64,000 nucleotides of DNA, from positions 11,471,248 through 11,535,247 of the forward strand of contig CM068551.1 in assembly GCA_035048495.1 (NCBI GenBank), read 5' to 3'. A model generated the notes under the pieces. It searched no databases. It saw only the letters and a list, made by a program, of their open reading frames with translations, and had not been told where the DNA came from. The translations under genes were made by a program, and so were the position numbers. Each line of letters starts with the position of its first letter. The first letter of the stretch is position 1. This document shows, one piece after another, positions 10,380 through 20,300 of this stretch. The stretch is from Euptelea pleiosperma. Its lineage: Eukaryota > Streptophyta > Magnoliopsida > Ranunculales > Eupteleaceae.

Positions 10380-13023
10380 ATGCCGAGAGAATCAGATATT
10401 GGTTGGGATCACTGTGTTGCAATTGGGGGCAATAAGAAGATTGTTAAATGCAACTATTGTGACAAGATAATGCATGGGGGGGTTACAAGATTGAAACAAC
10501 ATATTATTGCGCGCCCAGGAGATGTAACAGCTTGTCCTAAAGCTCCTAGGGAAGTAAGATTGTTAATCACAAACCATTTGCAGTTAACCAAACAGATGAA
10601 GGCTGCTGAGCAAAGAAGAAGAGATCAAATACAAGAAAGATTAAATGAGTTGGGTAGTAGTGGTGGTGGAAGAGAAGAAGCTGAGGAAGAGGAAGAGGAA
10701 GAGAATATTGATATTCCTGCTGAAGTGGAAGATCAATATCGTCCATATTGGGAAATAGACGAAGAAGAAGCTTTAAGACGGGCCATACGTGAAAGCAGAC
10801 GAGAGGCCGATGAACAAGCTCAAAGAAGACACTCTGTATCTGGGGGGGCAAGTTCGTCTGGTATACACATCGGTAGAGGGGGGATTCCTCGTAGTGCAAG
10901 TGTGCGTGGTGGTACTGATATTAGAGATATGATGCGTCGTAGTACCAGTGTACACGAGCCTTCTACTCGATCACGAAGAACAGATAAAGATGTTGATGCC
11001 GCAACCAAAGCTCCTACGGGAGGAATTGACCCTTACTTATATAAGTCTGCAGGAGGAAGACAAAAAAAGTTGAAGGAAGCATGGGGTGGAAAACAAGTCG
11101 TGCATAAAGTGGAAAAAGTAATTTCAAAATTTTTTATGTTCAGCTCAATTCCCTTCAATGCAGCAAAGAGTCCTTACTTTCAAACCATGATTGACACCAT
11201 TGGTGAAGCGGGACCCGTAAAGGGACCAACCCCATATCAGCTGGCAAACAAGTATTTAAAAGAAGAGGTGGCGGAGCTAAATCAATATATAAATGGCAAA
11301 AAGAAGAAATTGACAGAATTTGGATGCACACTGATGTGCGATGGCTGGACTTCCAAAACTAGGAAGTCTATCATTAATTTTATGGTCTACTGTGATAAAG
11401 ACATGATATTTCTCAAGTCTGTAGACACATCTGGAAAAGAGAAAACATCGAGTTACATTCTCGAGTTAATGGATAAGATGATCGAGGAGGTGGGAGAAGA
11501 GAATGTTATCTAGATTGTGACGGATAACGAAGCGTCATTTAAGCGTGCAGGGCTAGAGTTGATGAAAAAAAGGCGACATTTATACTGGAGTCCTTGTGCG
11601 GCACACTGCATTGATCTTATACTTGAGGATATTGGAAAGACAAAACGAGTCAGTGATACCATTAAGGATGGACGGAGAATAACTTCTTTTATTTACAACA
11701 GCACAAAGTTAGTAAACTTGATGAAGACATTCACTGACAATAGAGACTTGTTACGTCCTGGTATCACTAGATTCGCAACAGAATTTATTTCTCTTGAAAG
11801 TCTTATCCGATATCAGGATGCACTGAGACAAATGTTTATATCAGATGAGTGGAAAGAGCTTGTTAGACATACGTACAGCAAAGATAAAAAAAAGAAGGAA
11901 CAAGCTAGGGATGTCTCAAAGTTAATTCTAAATGATGAATTTTGGGATAACGCTGAAGAGGTATGCAAAATTATGGGACCACTTGTCAAGGTTCTAAAAA
12001 TTGTGGATCAAGACAAGAAACCTACTTTGGGTGTAATATTTGAAGCGATGAAAAGAGCCAAAGAGGTGATTAGTGCTCAAGTCCGACATCATCAACGTTA
12101 CTTTGAAATTATTGACAGAAGATGGGAGACACAACTTCATCAAGATCTCCATGCAGCAGGTAAGCTATAATACTGCATTTGACAATATGTATTTTTGATG
12201 TTATTAATGTCTATTAGTTATTGACAATTATTTTTATTTTGTAGCGTATTTTTTAAATCCAAAATTTCGATATGACGAAGACTTTTCCCATCACCAAGAT
12301 ATAAGGACAAGTTTAAAAAACGTCATAAAAAGACTTGAACCGGATATGGATAGTGCAGGAGAAGCAATTGATCAGGTATAAATATGTTATTATTAAGACT
12401 TTTATTTATATTTGATACAGATTATTAATTAATTGTGAGTTTTTAATATTGGTCACAGATAAGACTTTATGAAGAAGGAAGGGGAGAATTTGGCGATCCA
12501 CTCGCTCAGAAAAGAGCAAAGTTTAGTCTACCAAGTATGTCGATGTTATACTTCATTAGATGAATAATTACTTTACAGTATATTAAATTTTAATATATTT
12601 TTTTCTTTCCCAGCTGAATGGTGGTACAATTATGGTGAGTCTGCTCCTGCCTTACGAAAGATTGCGATTAAAGTATTAAGCCAAACATGTTCATCATCAG
12701 GCTGTGAAAGAAATTGGAGCACCTTCTCCCTCATCCATTCAAAGCCACGGAATAGATTATCAATGATGAGGTTGGAGAATCTGGTATACGTCCACTATAA
12801 TATGCGACTTCGGGTTCGTAATCTAACTGATACAAGAGATGAAGAAGATTATTATAATCCAATTGATTTGGATTATATATTTGAAAACAGCGATGTTCTT
12901 GATGAATGGTTAAGAGAAAAAGAACCCCCTGCATTTGATGGAGATGACTTGTCATGGTTAGATGAAGGTGTTCCAAGTTGCGAAAATGATTCGACACAGC
13001 ATCGAAGTCGTGGTTCAAATGAC

Positions 13024-13054
<31 letters not shown>

Positions 13055-13716
13055 ATGGTGATGGTGATGGTGGTGCTGGTGTTGGTGCTGGTGCTAGTGG
13101 TAGTGGTGGTGGTGATAGGGGAGATGGCTGGAATTGGGGCGATGGTGGTGGAGTCGGGGAGAGTGGAAGTGTTGAGGGAGGTCGTTTAGGCGACACACAC
13201 CCAGATGACAATGTAATCATCACTCAAGACACTGATCATGGTGGGTGGGGACTACGAGGCCGACGTAGTAGAAGACCAACTGCCTTACCTAGACACCCAA
13301 GCAACGATGATTGGGCACAGAGAGATCATGTTGGTACTAGTAGGGGTGGCCCGAGTGAGTTTGATGCAAGACTCACCGACTTGGATGAACAAGTACATGG
13401 GATGAATATTGAGGACTATGGTGGTCAGCTTGGATATGGAGGGGATAATTATGATTATGGTCAGTCTGAAGTACATCAACCTCAGCAGCCATTTTATCCA
13501 CATGGTTATGGTCAGCCTCCTCAACATCAATATGGTTATGATCAGCAGCCACATAGCTATGATTATGGCCAATCACAGTCCGACCATAGCTATAGTGGAT
13601 ATTATGGACAATCTGGAGGGAGCTATGACACTACAGAGCCCAACGATACTGCATCCACCCAGTATGGGTCATTTTTCTTTCCTATGAACCCCCCTGATGG
13701 TTACTATGAACAATAG
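10380..13716 (+). pseudogene. hAT transposase, four exons, one in-frame stop
   Basis: Exons 10380-12159, 12245-12375, 12459-12534 and 12614-13716, all with GT-AG introns and consistent phase, give 1029 codons. The N-terminal BED finger is intact (Cys24, Cys27, His41). A Glu-rich coiled-coil-like stretch and Ser/Arg region follow, then the transposase core with LMCDGWTSK (first catalytic Asp), IVTDN (second), [10 protein letters not shown], and [10 protein letters not shown] in the C-terminal dimerisation domain (catalytic Glu). Codon 378 is TAG (11511-11513) where the related transposase at 22779-24576 has CAG (Gln), so one C-to-T change separates this from an open frame. The C-terminal exon adds an unusual Asp/Gly-rich then Tyr/Gly/Gln-rich tail. 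The role is cut-and-paste transposition in the nucleus; this copy is presumably dead. Confidence 0.9.
13022..13700 (+). other. Low-complexity tail of the hAT transposase (D/G-rich then YGQ-rich)
   Basis: In the transposase frame, 13022-13180 encodes poly-Asp followed by Gly/Asp/Ala/Ser repeats from GAT and GGT codon runs. From 13410 to 13640 the frame encodes Tyr/Gly/Gln/Ser/His-rich sequence with four YGQ motifs (YDYGQSE, GYGQPP, YDYGQSQ, GYYGQSG). This resembles FET-type prion-like low-complexity domains. It lies after the dimerisation domain and has no counterpart of this type in the second hAT transposase, which ends in an RG-rich and acidic tail. Confidence 0.75.
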
Positions 13717-14226
13717 TCCAATCGTAAGTTTATTTATTTTGACTCTTTATTATTATTTTCAGAAGCTATATTTGCATTTATTGAGTTAATCATTGAAAAT
13801 CTTTATTTTTGCAGGTGTAAGACTCCAAGCTAAAGGATGTGTTTAAGCAACTGGTATGAGTCGCGTACGTAACAGGTACTTATTTGTGGGTCTTAAAATT
13901 GTTTTAGCGTTTACTAGTTTAGCACTAAGTAGCAAGAATTTGTAGATTCTCCAAACTATTTAACAAATGATGAGTTTGATCCACCAAATTTAATATCTTT
14001 TGGATTGTACATATCTATTTGTTTTAATATCTTATGTAAATATGTAGAAGCTTGTGTTCCAGTGGCTTTATAGGAGTCTAAGTAGATTTTTTTTTATAAT
14101 CATACATTATTATTGTTCATAGGTTTGTTTTTTATTTTTTTTATAAATTTTTATGATTTTTTTACATTTATTTTTTTATTTTTTATACTTTTCTTCCATC
14201 ACAAGAGGTTAGAATATTTATATTCT

Positions 14227-14540
14227 TAATGTTTTATGTGTTTTCTAATTTTACGATTTCTTTTATGAATTTTTATGATTTTATCTGATTTTTCTACAAT
14301 TTTTTGAATTTTTATGCATTTTTTAGGATTTTTTATTTTTCCTTCTCGGGATCACGGTGGATCGGATCGATCCAGTCGGCTTCCTAATGTTTTATGTGTT
14401 TTCTAATTATATGATTTCTTTTATGAATTTTTATGATTTTTTCTGATTTTTCTACAATTTTTTGAATTTTTTCTTCATTTTTTTGCATTTTTTTGCATTT
14501 TTTTTTTCCGAGACCGGATCATGGTGGATCGGACCGATCC
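14227..14540. repeat. Tandem duplication of about 158 bp in the hAT 3' end
   Basis: TAATGTTTTATGTGTTTTCT starts at 14227 and again at 14385. Each unit runs through an AT-rich block with TTTCTACAATTTTTTGAATT and ends in a CGGATC/GGTGGATCGGA cluster, so one set of subterminal motifs has been doubled. Confidence 0.85.
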
Positions 14541-14575
14541 AGCCGATCCATCCGATCCAACCGCCGATCCCGAGA
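14345..14575. repeat. 3' subterminal GGATCG/CGATCC array
   Basis: Clusters GGATCGGATCGATCC and GGATCGGACCGATCC, then CCGATCCATCCGATCCAACC, mirror the 5' array at 8490-8665. They precede the terminal block CCCGAGACTTCGAACCATGG. Confidence 0.75.
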
Positions 14576-14606
14576 CTTCGAACCATGGATGGACCAGTCC
14601 ACCCAA

Positions 14607-15092
14607 CGTAAGTTCCATTATGGAAGTACACCTTACAGAATGAACTCCAATGAAGGAAGATGAGAGTTTCAAATGCAGAAAGGCTCCTTGTCTCGAATTA
14701 AGAACCAATTCCTTCAGGGAAAAAATGACCCTGAGGGTCGATCCTAGGGGAGGAAAGTTGACGTCTGCCCTCACGAAACGTTTTATCTTGAGGATACCAA
14801 CCAAAGCCTATATTAAGAGAGCTCATCCCTCCACCTAATGTATGTAACTCTTCATGATAGTGGTTTACTTGAGTTTGTCCGATGAACCGAATTGATCGTC
14901 AAGAGTGTCTTAAACCAGCACACCAGTGCACCTAGACCATACGATCTTATTCTCTTGTAAGTTCTTGTCTTGTACGTGGAGCTCGATAAAAAACATATGT
15001 TTGGACATCCAAACAAATCCTAGTTTTCAAGATTGCTTTTATTTTTATGGATTTTAAGGTGTTGCTTTCTAGCATTCCTCTTTGTAAACTAG
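14607..15092. other. Unassigned sequence between two hAT elements
   Basis: Mixed-composition sequence without a convincing gene; the longest open frame is about 60 codons and resembles nothing I know. It ends in TAAACTAG (15085-15092), the target duplication of the next element. Confidence 0.3.
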
Positions 15093-15493
15093 TAGGGGTG
15101 TCAATTTTACCCGTTTAACCGAAATCGAAAACACCGGTTCTGGTTCCCAACCAAAGCATTTATTCATTATATACATACGTACCGTAACAAGGAACGGAAG
15201 ATTTTTGGGAACCGAAAAAAAAAGACCCGACACCGGAACTTAACCGAAAATAATTATTCCGATTTTAAGTAGTTTAATATGGAACTGAACAGATAAGGAC
15301 CGGAACCAATATATAAATATAGTGTTAAAATTCTCATATTATCAAGATTGGACCCAATAGACCCGGACCCAGAACCAACATAAACTTCATAATCAATTCT
15401 AGTTCTGGATCCATCATTTTGATAACCATAACCATTAGTTCCGATTTTGGCCACCTTAGGAACCAAAACGGAACCGACCCGTTGACACCCCTG
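15093..15493. mobile_element. Non-autonomous hAT element, 401 bp, with GGAACC/GGTTCC repeats
   Basis: Ends TAGGGGTGTCAA and TTGACACCCCTG are inverted repeats, and the 8-bp duplication TAAACTAG is perfect (15085-15092 and 15494-15501). The TIR matches the element at 2861-4387, so both belong to one superfamily branch, but the internal motifs here are CGGTTCTGGTTCC / GGAACCGAAAA / CCGGAAC. No coding capacity. Confidence 0.92.
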
Positions 15494-15787
15494 TAAACTA
15501 GTATATATATATATATATAGGTCAGGATCGGGGGGCAACATTTTTGACAACAATTTTGGCATACCCACATGGAAGATGAAATCAATAGCTGGTTTTCGGT
15601 GAGGATGATCTCTTCACCATATAGATCCCCTACAAAAAATTAGCACATTCTGAAGTTTCTAACCCCATCAAATGTGGTTTTCAAGTTAACGATAAAAATA
15701 GACGATCCATAATTCTTCAACGTGTAAAACGGTCTACGAATATCAGAATGATTTGAATTTTTGTGAGGATGATCTCCTCACCATAGG

Positions 15788-16425
15788 GGCTGTTTGGGAA
15801 CCTCATCTTTTTAAGGTCTAGTTTAGTCCTAAACTAGTTCAGAGCAGGGATTGAACTAGGTTGTTCACAACCTTGAACTAGTTCTTATTTTTGTGTTGTT
15901 TGGTTCTTTCAAAACACAAAAAAAAGTGCAGAAAAATTCAACCCCAACCCACGTTTCAATACACAGCAAGGATCCAAACCGAGAAGAAGCGGTGGCGGCG
16001 GTGGCTCCAAACCCCCAAGAAATTTCAAGAAGAAGAAGAAGAAGAGGAGGAGGACGCGGCGGCGGCGGTGGCTCGAAACCCCCCAAGAAATTTTTGGGTT
16101 TGGGCTCCAAACCCCAAACCCCCAAGAAATTTCAAGAAGAAGAAGGAGGAGGCAAGCCCACCGCCGGAAGAGAAGAAGAAGACTACCGCCGGAGGAGAAA
16201 AACGCAGGAAGAGTCGCCGGAATCTGCCTTCTTTTTTTCTCTTTTGGGTTGAAGAGGAGCTCATTTCTTGTGAGTTCGATGTTGTAACGAGTTTTACAAA
16301 AGACAACATCGAACTCGTTTTTAAGATCAAAATCAGAAGAAAAGTGAACTTAAAAGTGGGGTCGACAGAGTTACCAAACACCACCTCCGCTGGCTGTGTT
16401 CTACAGCTTTCCAAACATGCCCATA
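15788..16425. mobile_element. Inserted non-autonomous DNA element with G/A-rich, GGCGGCGG core
   Basis: Ends GGGGCTGTTTGG and CCAAACATGCCC form a short inverted repeat and the split family B text (ACCATAG / CATAGAG) brackets them. The core has direct repeats of CCCCCAAGAAATTT (three copies, 16010-16130), GAA runs, and a strong hairpin at 16272-16316. The long open frames here are low-complexity and overlap on both strands, so I do not call a gene. Harbinger or hAT ancestry is possible. Confidence 0.55.
16272..16316. repeat. Perfect 14-bp stem hairpin
   Basis: GAGTTCGATGTTGT (16272-16285) and its exact reverse complement ACAACATCGAACTC (16303-16316) are separated by 17 bases. Confidence 0.85.
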
Positions 16426-16548
16426 GAGACCATCGTCACCAAAAATCATCCCATTCCAAAACTTCTAATTTATATATTGGCCGCACCAACTTTTGTTGTC
16501 AAAAATGTTGTATGAAAATGTTGTCCCCCGATCCTGATCTATAGGGTC

Positions 16549-16880
16549 AAGATCAAGATCGGGTGACAACATTTTCATACAACATCTTTGACAACAATTT
16601 TGGCGTACCCATATGGAAGATGAATCAATAGCTGATTTTTGGTGAGGATGATCTCCTCACCATATAGATCACCCCTACAAAAAATCAGCCTACTCTAAAA
16701 TTTCTAACCCCATCAAATGTGGTTTTCAAGTTAACGATAAAAATAAACAGTCCATAATTCTTAAACTTGTAAACCAGTCTACGAATATCAGAATGATTGG
16801 AATTTTTGTGAGGATGATCTCTTAACCATAGAGACTGCCCTCGCCAAAAATCATCCCATTCCAATACTTCTAATTTATAA
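16549..16880. mobile_element. Second family B copy, head to head with the first
   Basis: Begins GATCAAGATCGGGTGACAAC followed by ATTTTCATACAACATC, the inverted image of the end of the copy at 15517-16545, and then repeats the family text through CTTAACCATAGAGACTG and CCAAAAATCATCCC. The two adjacent ends form a large palindrome over about 16500-16585. Confidence 0.7.
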
Positions 16881-17235
16881 ATTTACTGTTCAATTTCCAC
16901 CTTTGGCATGGAGGCATACCGTAGTTCTTGGTCAAGCTGGGTGTGTGGTGAACAAGTCTATTCAGATGAGTGAAGTGACAAAATATTGATTTTAATGGTG
17001 TACCTATGGTACCAGCCCTTTCTTATTTTCTTTTCAAGTGGTTAAAAGCTGCGATAAAAAGCAAAATTGGTCCATGTTACAAAGATCATCATATGCAACT
17101 CCAGACATTTAGTGTCTTCATGGCCAAACTAAAACCGAATATCCGGTCTGGTGTGACCAACGAAAGACCCTACAAAAGCTTTCAAAGCTAAACATAATTT
17201 AGATACTCAAGAAAGACTACAGGGGAAGAGTTCAA
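16881..17235 (-). other. 3' flank / probable 3' UTR of FKBP15
   Basis: No transposon text and no other open gene between the stop codon at 17236-17238 and the family B element. I could not pick a polyadenylation signal with confidence. Confidence 0.4.
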
Positions 17236-17330
17236 CTATAACTCGCTATCACTATCTGCGGTTTTCCCTCCATCTGATGGTTTGCCATTCACTGCGACGA
17301 GCTCAGTATCAAAAATCAGTGTTGCTCCAC
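17236..17330 (-). CDS. FKBP15: FKBP15 exon 6
   Basis: Encodes [18 protein letters not shown], a short acidic-hydrophilic tail and the end SDSEL. Acceptor CTGACAG precedes 17330; the stop TAG is at 17236-17238. It supplies the last core strand with the Phe99 equivalent. Confidence 0.95.
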
Positions 17331-20300
17331 CTGTCAGAGATCAAATAGATCTTAGAATACATACACACAAGGTTAACTATGAACTGATTAAGACAAGGGC
17401 CTCATTGGAAGTCTTTTTTTTTTGCTTAAATTTTTTGTAATACACTTACATGGAGTCTCCAGAAATATCATGACAGATTTGTCCTAAAGTTTTGAGGTTA
17501 ATGTATTAGAACACTTAATATTTTTTTCGAATGCCGTACTTGAGCAAAATATCAGAAGATTTCTGATCTTGTAGACGAAAAAAGTTTTCAAACTCAGAGC
17601 AAAATATCAGAGAGACATGGTTTTTTTTTTTTTTTTTTCTGAAAGCTCCATGTTACCAATGATCTAGCAGAGGAAGGTGTTTTTTTTCCTGAAGCTCCAA
17701 GTTTTCAATGGTCTAACCGCGACGCGGTATTACAAAAACTATATTTACTCTCCAGTTGATATGTAGAACCTCAACCATGCCATAGAATCAGTTACCTGGG
17801 ATAGTAGGTGGGGATCCCTGGGCTCCATAACCCAGTTTTGCAGGTATCTTCAGCTTTCGCTTCTCCCCCACACACATGCCCAAGAGGCCTTGGTCCCATC
17901 CTGCAAAGACACCACCTTGTCAAAGATAATTTCCATGGTTACTTATCAAAAGAAGGAAAAAAAATCTGCCTGCGCTGCACAAGCTGCCTAACCAAAACTG
18001 TTACAAACTTGACTGTACATCACATACCCACATAACTTTTTGTTGCACCATCACTATACAACCCAGGCTTGCATTCTATATTACGCAGAATGCAATTACA
18101 ATAAAAACCTCAAGGAGCATTACAACATTCGTTTCTATATCTAAAACCATGCTTTTTCTTTATTAATAAGTTTAAGACTGTTCTTTGAAGGAGAGGACAG
18201 ATGTGGAAATAAGTTTCCATGCAAAGTTAACTGTCGTTAGAGCAGCCCGTCCTCAACCTCCTTCGCCAACTCAAAGTTCCGGAAACCCCCAAACTCGTCC
18301 TCCAACAGGTCGCAAACCTCCTCGCTATTAGGGGTTAGCTAAAACATCTCCCCACCGCACCAATGTTGGTGATATTCCTTCTTCGTCAAATCCTATCGCC
18401 ATTTAGAACCTTACCATTTTACCCTTTATTTTCTTTTACTTTGATTTTTGGGTGGCGGGCGGAGATAGATTCTGAGAGAAACCATGGAAGCAGGACTGGC
18501 AGCAGCGAGCTCTTCATCCGCTTCATCAAAACCCTCTTCATCGTCTTCTTCATCCATGAAGATCTCTTCTCCAAATGATCTCCCTGTTACTACTCTAACC
18601 AACAATGGATCTCGACAACCTCTCACGCCTCCCTTGGCAAGAAAATGCTAATAGCTTCAACAAGAACCTCTGAAAAGCATCAAAAGCCCTATTTTTGTCT
18701 GTATGTCCGATTGGAGTCCATGGATCCCTGGTCTTGGGGGTGGAGAGCAGCAGGGAGCTCTGTCGAAAAAAATGCCTCCAAATGAGAGAGAAGGGGAGAA
18801 GGGTATTGTCAAAAAGGATAGAGGAGTAATTTTACAAAATATCTTATAGCTATTTTTAGGAAGCAAATGGAGACGGGTCCTTTTTGCTAAAGCTCCCATC
18901 GGTAAAAGGGGATAATTGTTAGCCAAATATGAAAATAGCTATTGATTGCTGTTGGAGATGTTTAGGAGGGCTTTATTCTGCCTGCCTATCCATCCATAAA
19001 TGGCATAACATCTCTACGTGATGAGTCTCGTAGAGATTTTTTTTAGCTACAAGGGTAAGAGAGGGATTTCCATGGATACGCTTCTCCTTCTCCCTGGACA
19101 AGAACAAAACAGCCTTCTCACAAAACATGTTTATCTACAGAAACGATAAGAACATGTGTTTGGTGGATTGTGTTTCTTCGTCCCTTAACCGGGCTACAAG
19201 CTAAACAGAGCAAAAGCACTTATCATGGGCTCCGTCAAACCAGGATAGAACTGCTCCAACAGCAAAACACGCACAAATTGATTAAATCAATCAAAACTTA
19301 TGGATTGACATTTTCCTTTTGACGGACACCTCAAAATAATAACATCTGTAGTTACAAATTTCATACCCTCTCAGTAATGTTTGTGGCACAGGACGAGAAA
19401 ACCGCTTTGCGATTTTAGAAAGGACATTCCGCTTCACACCGAAATAGCTTGGATTCGCACCAAGAGAGTGATTTCGCACCACAAGAGAGATTTCCTAAGG
19501 GAGAAAATATCAAATTTCATTAATCAAGTCATCCTCCTAAAGCTCCCATCGGTCAAAGGGAGGATGACCGGTGTAGCGGCGGCCATCATGGTTGAATGCT
19601 CCTGCATCAAACCCTCTGGTTGAAAAGAATTCGAGGTCGAATTCAAATGTAGACGAATTGATCTTTAACAAAAAGGTACTATAGGTCTTCTCTTTGATGT
19701 CCTCAACACACTTCGAATTAGGGACACTTTCGCTAGTCCCTTTTTTTCTGCAAGTCGCGGGCTGAGTCAACCTGGTTGGATCATGGATTGAGTGAGTGGT
19801 TGGGTGTCTGGATCAGATTGTGGACCGGGTATGGACTTCACTCAGTTTATCATTAAATAAACTAGGATTTTAACTCAGTTTTCAGTTGCACCTGCCTTAG
19901 GATCAGACTGGACAGTGTTCTTTTATGTTAATACAGGGTACGGTAAAAGTTCTATGAGCATACTAACATACAAAAGGATCATAGTCAGATTGCTTTGGCA
20001 GAGAACAGAATAACTGATGTGTTTTACTAGACAAGAAGTTTGTAAAGGAGTGTCATATCATGTGAAACAAGATGAAGCACCACCACAGATGTATGCTTTC
20101 ATCATGAACCAGCTCCAGCTTGGCTGCAAGAGAATCATCAACTCTCCATTTTCCATTCATTGTTCTCTATTTACAGCTATAAGGAAAACAGGTCTGAGAA
20201 TATAGTAAATCACTGATTAGTTAATTGCATACCTTTAATTACTTGACCGCTACCAAGCTCAAATTCAATGGGGTCACCCCTTTCAAAACTGGAGTCGAAA

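Larger units (their letters stand above)
8446..14606 (+). mobile_element. Large hAT transposon with GGATCG/CGATCC subterminal arrays
   Basis: Matching inverted ends (left TAGGGGATCCGGTCCAT and CCATGGTTCGAAGTCTCGGG; right CCCGAGACTTCGAACCATGG and GGACCAGTCCACCC) enclose a BED/hATC transposase gene at 10380-13716. Subterminal blocks at about 8490-8665 and 14345-14575 are packed with GGATCG and CGATCC in both orientations. I could not find a matching 8-bp duplication at these ends, so boundaries are approximate by a few bases. The 5' leader (8670-10379) is AT-rich, contains poly-T tracts and a nested inverted-repeat element, and holds no other gene. Confidence 0.82.
15517..16545. mobile_element. 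Family B inverted-terminal element, split by a second insertion
   Basis: Starts GGTCAGGATCGGGGGGCAAC and ends GTTGTCCCCCGATCCTGATC, with longer inverted ends that include TTTTTGACAACAA and TTGTTGTCAAAAATG. The interior carries GAGGATGATCTC...CTCACCATAG, which reappears at 16549-16880 and 46910-47175. The segment 15788-16425 is an insertion between two halves of that text. No coding capacity. Confidence 0.75.
17901..20232 (-). other. FKBP15 intron 4 with inserted sequences
   Basis: 2.3 kb. Holds a candidate captured gene fragment (18190-18980), a small hairpin near 19011-19040 (ATCTCTACG...CGTAGAGAT), and a retroelement fragment (19270-19860). The remainder (17901-18180 and 19870-20232) is featureless AT-rich intron. 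Confidence 0.65.

Noticed and set aside
13285..13576. Minus-strand and alternative-frame ORFs over the transposase tail
   Set aside because: Shadows of the repetitive YGQ-coding and GAT/GGT-rich sequence on the plus strand.
15891..16544. 217-codon plus-strand open frame and overlapping frames on both strands
   Set aside because: Low-complexity Glu/Lys/Pro sequence from GAA and GGC runs, spans an element boundary, no domain, and equally long frames exist on the other strand.
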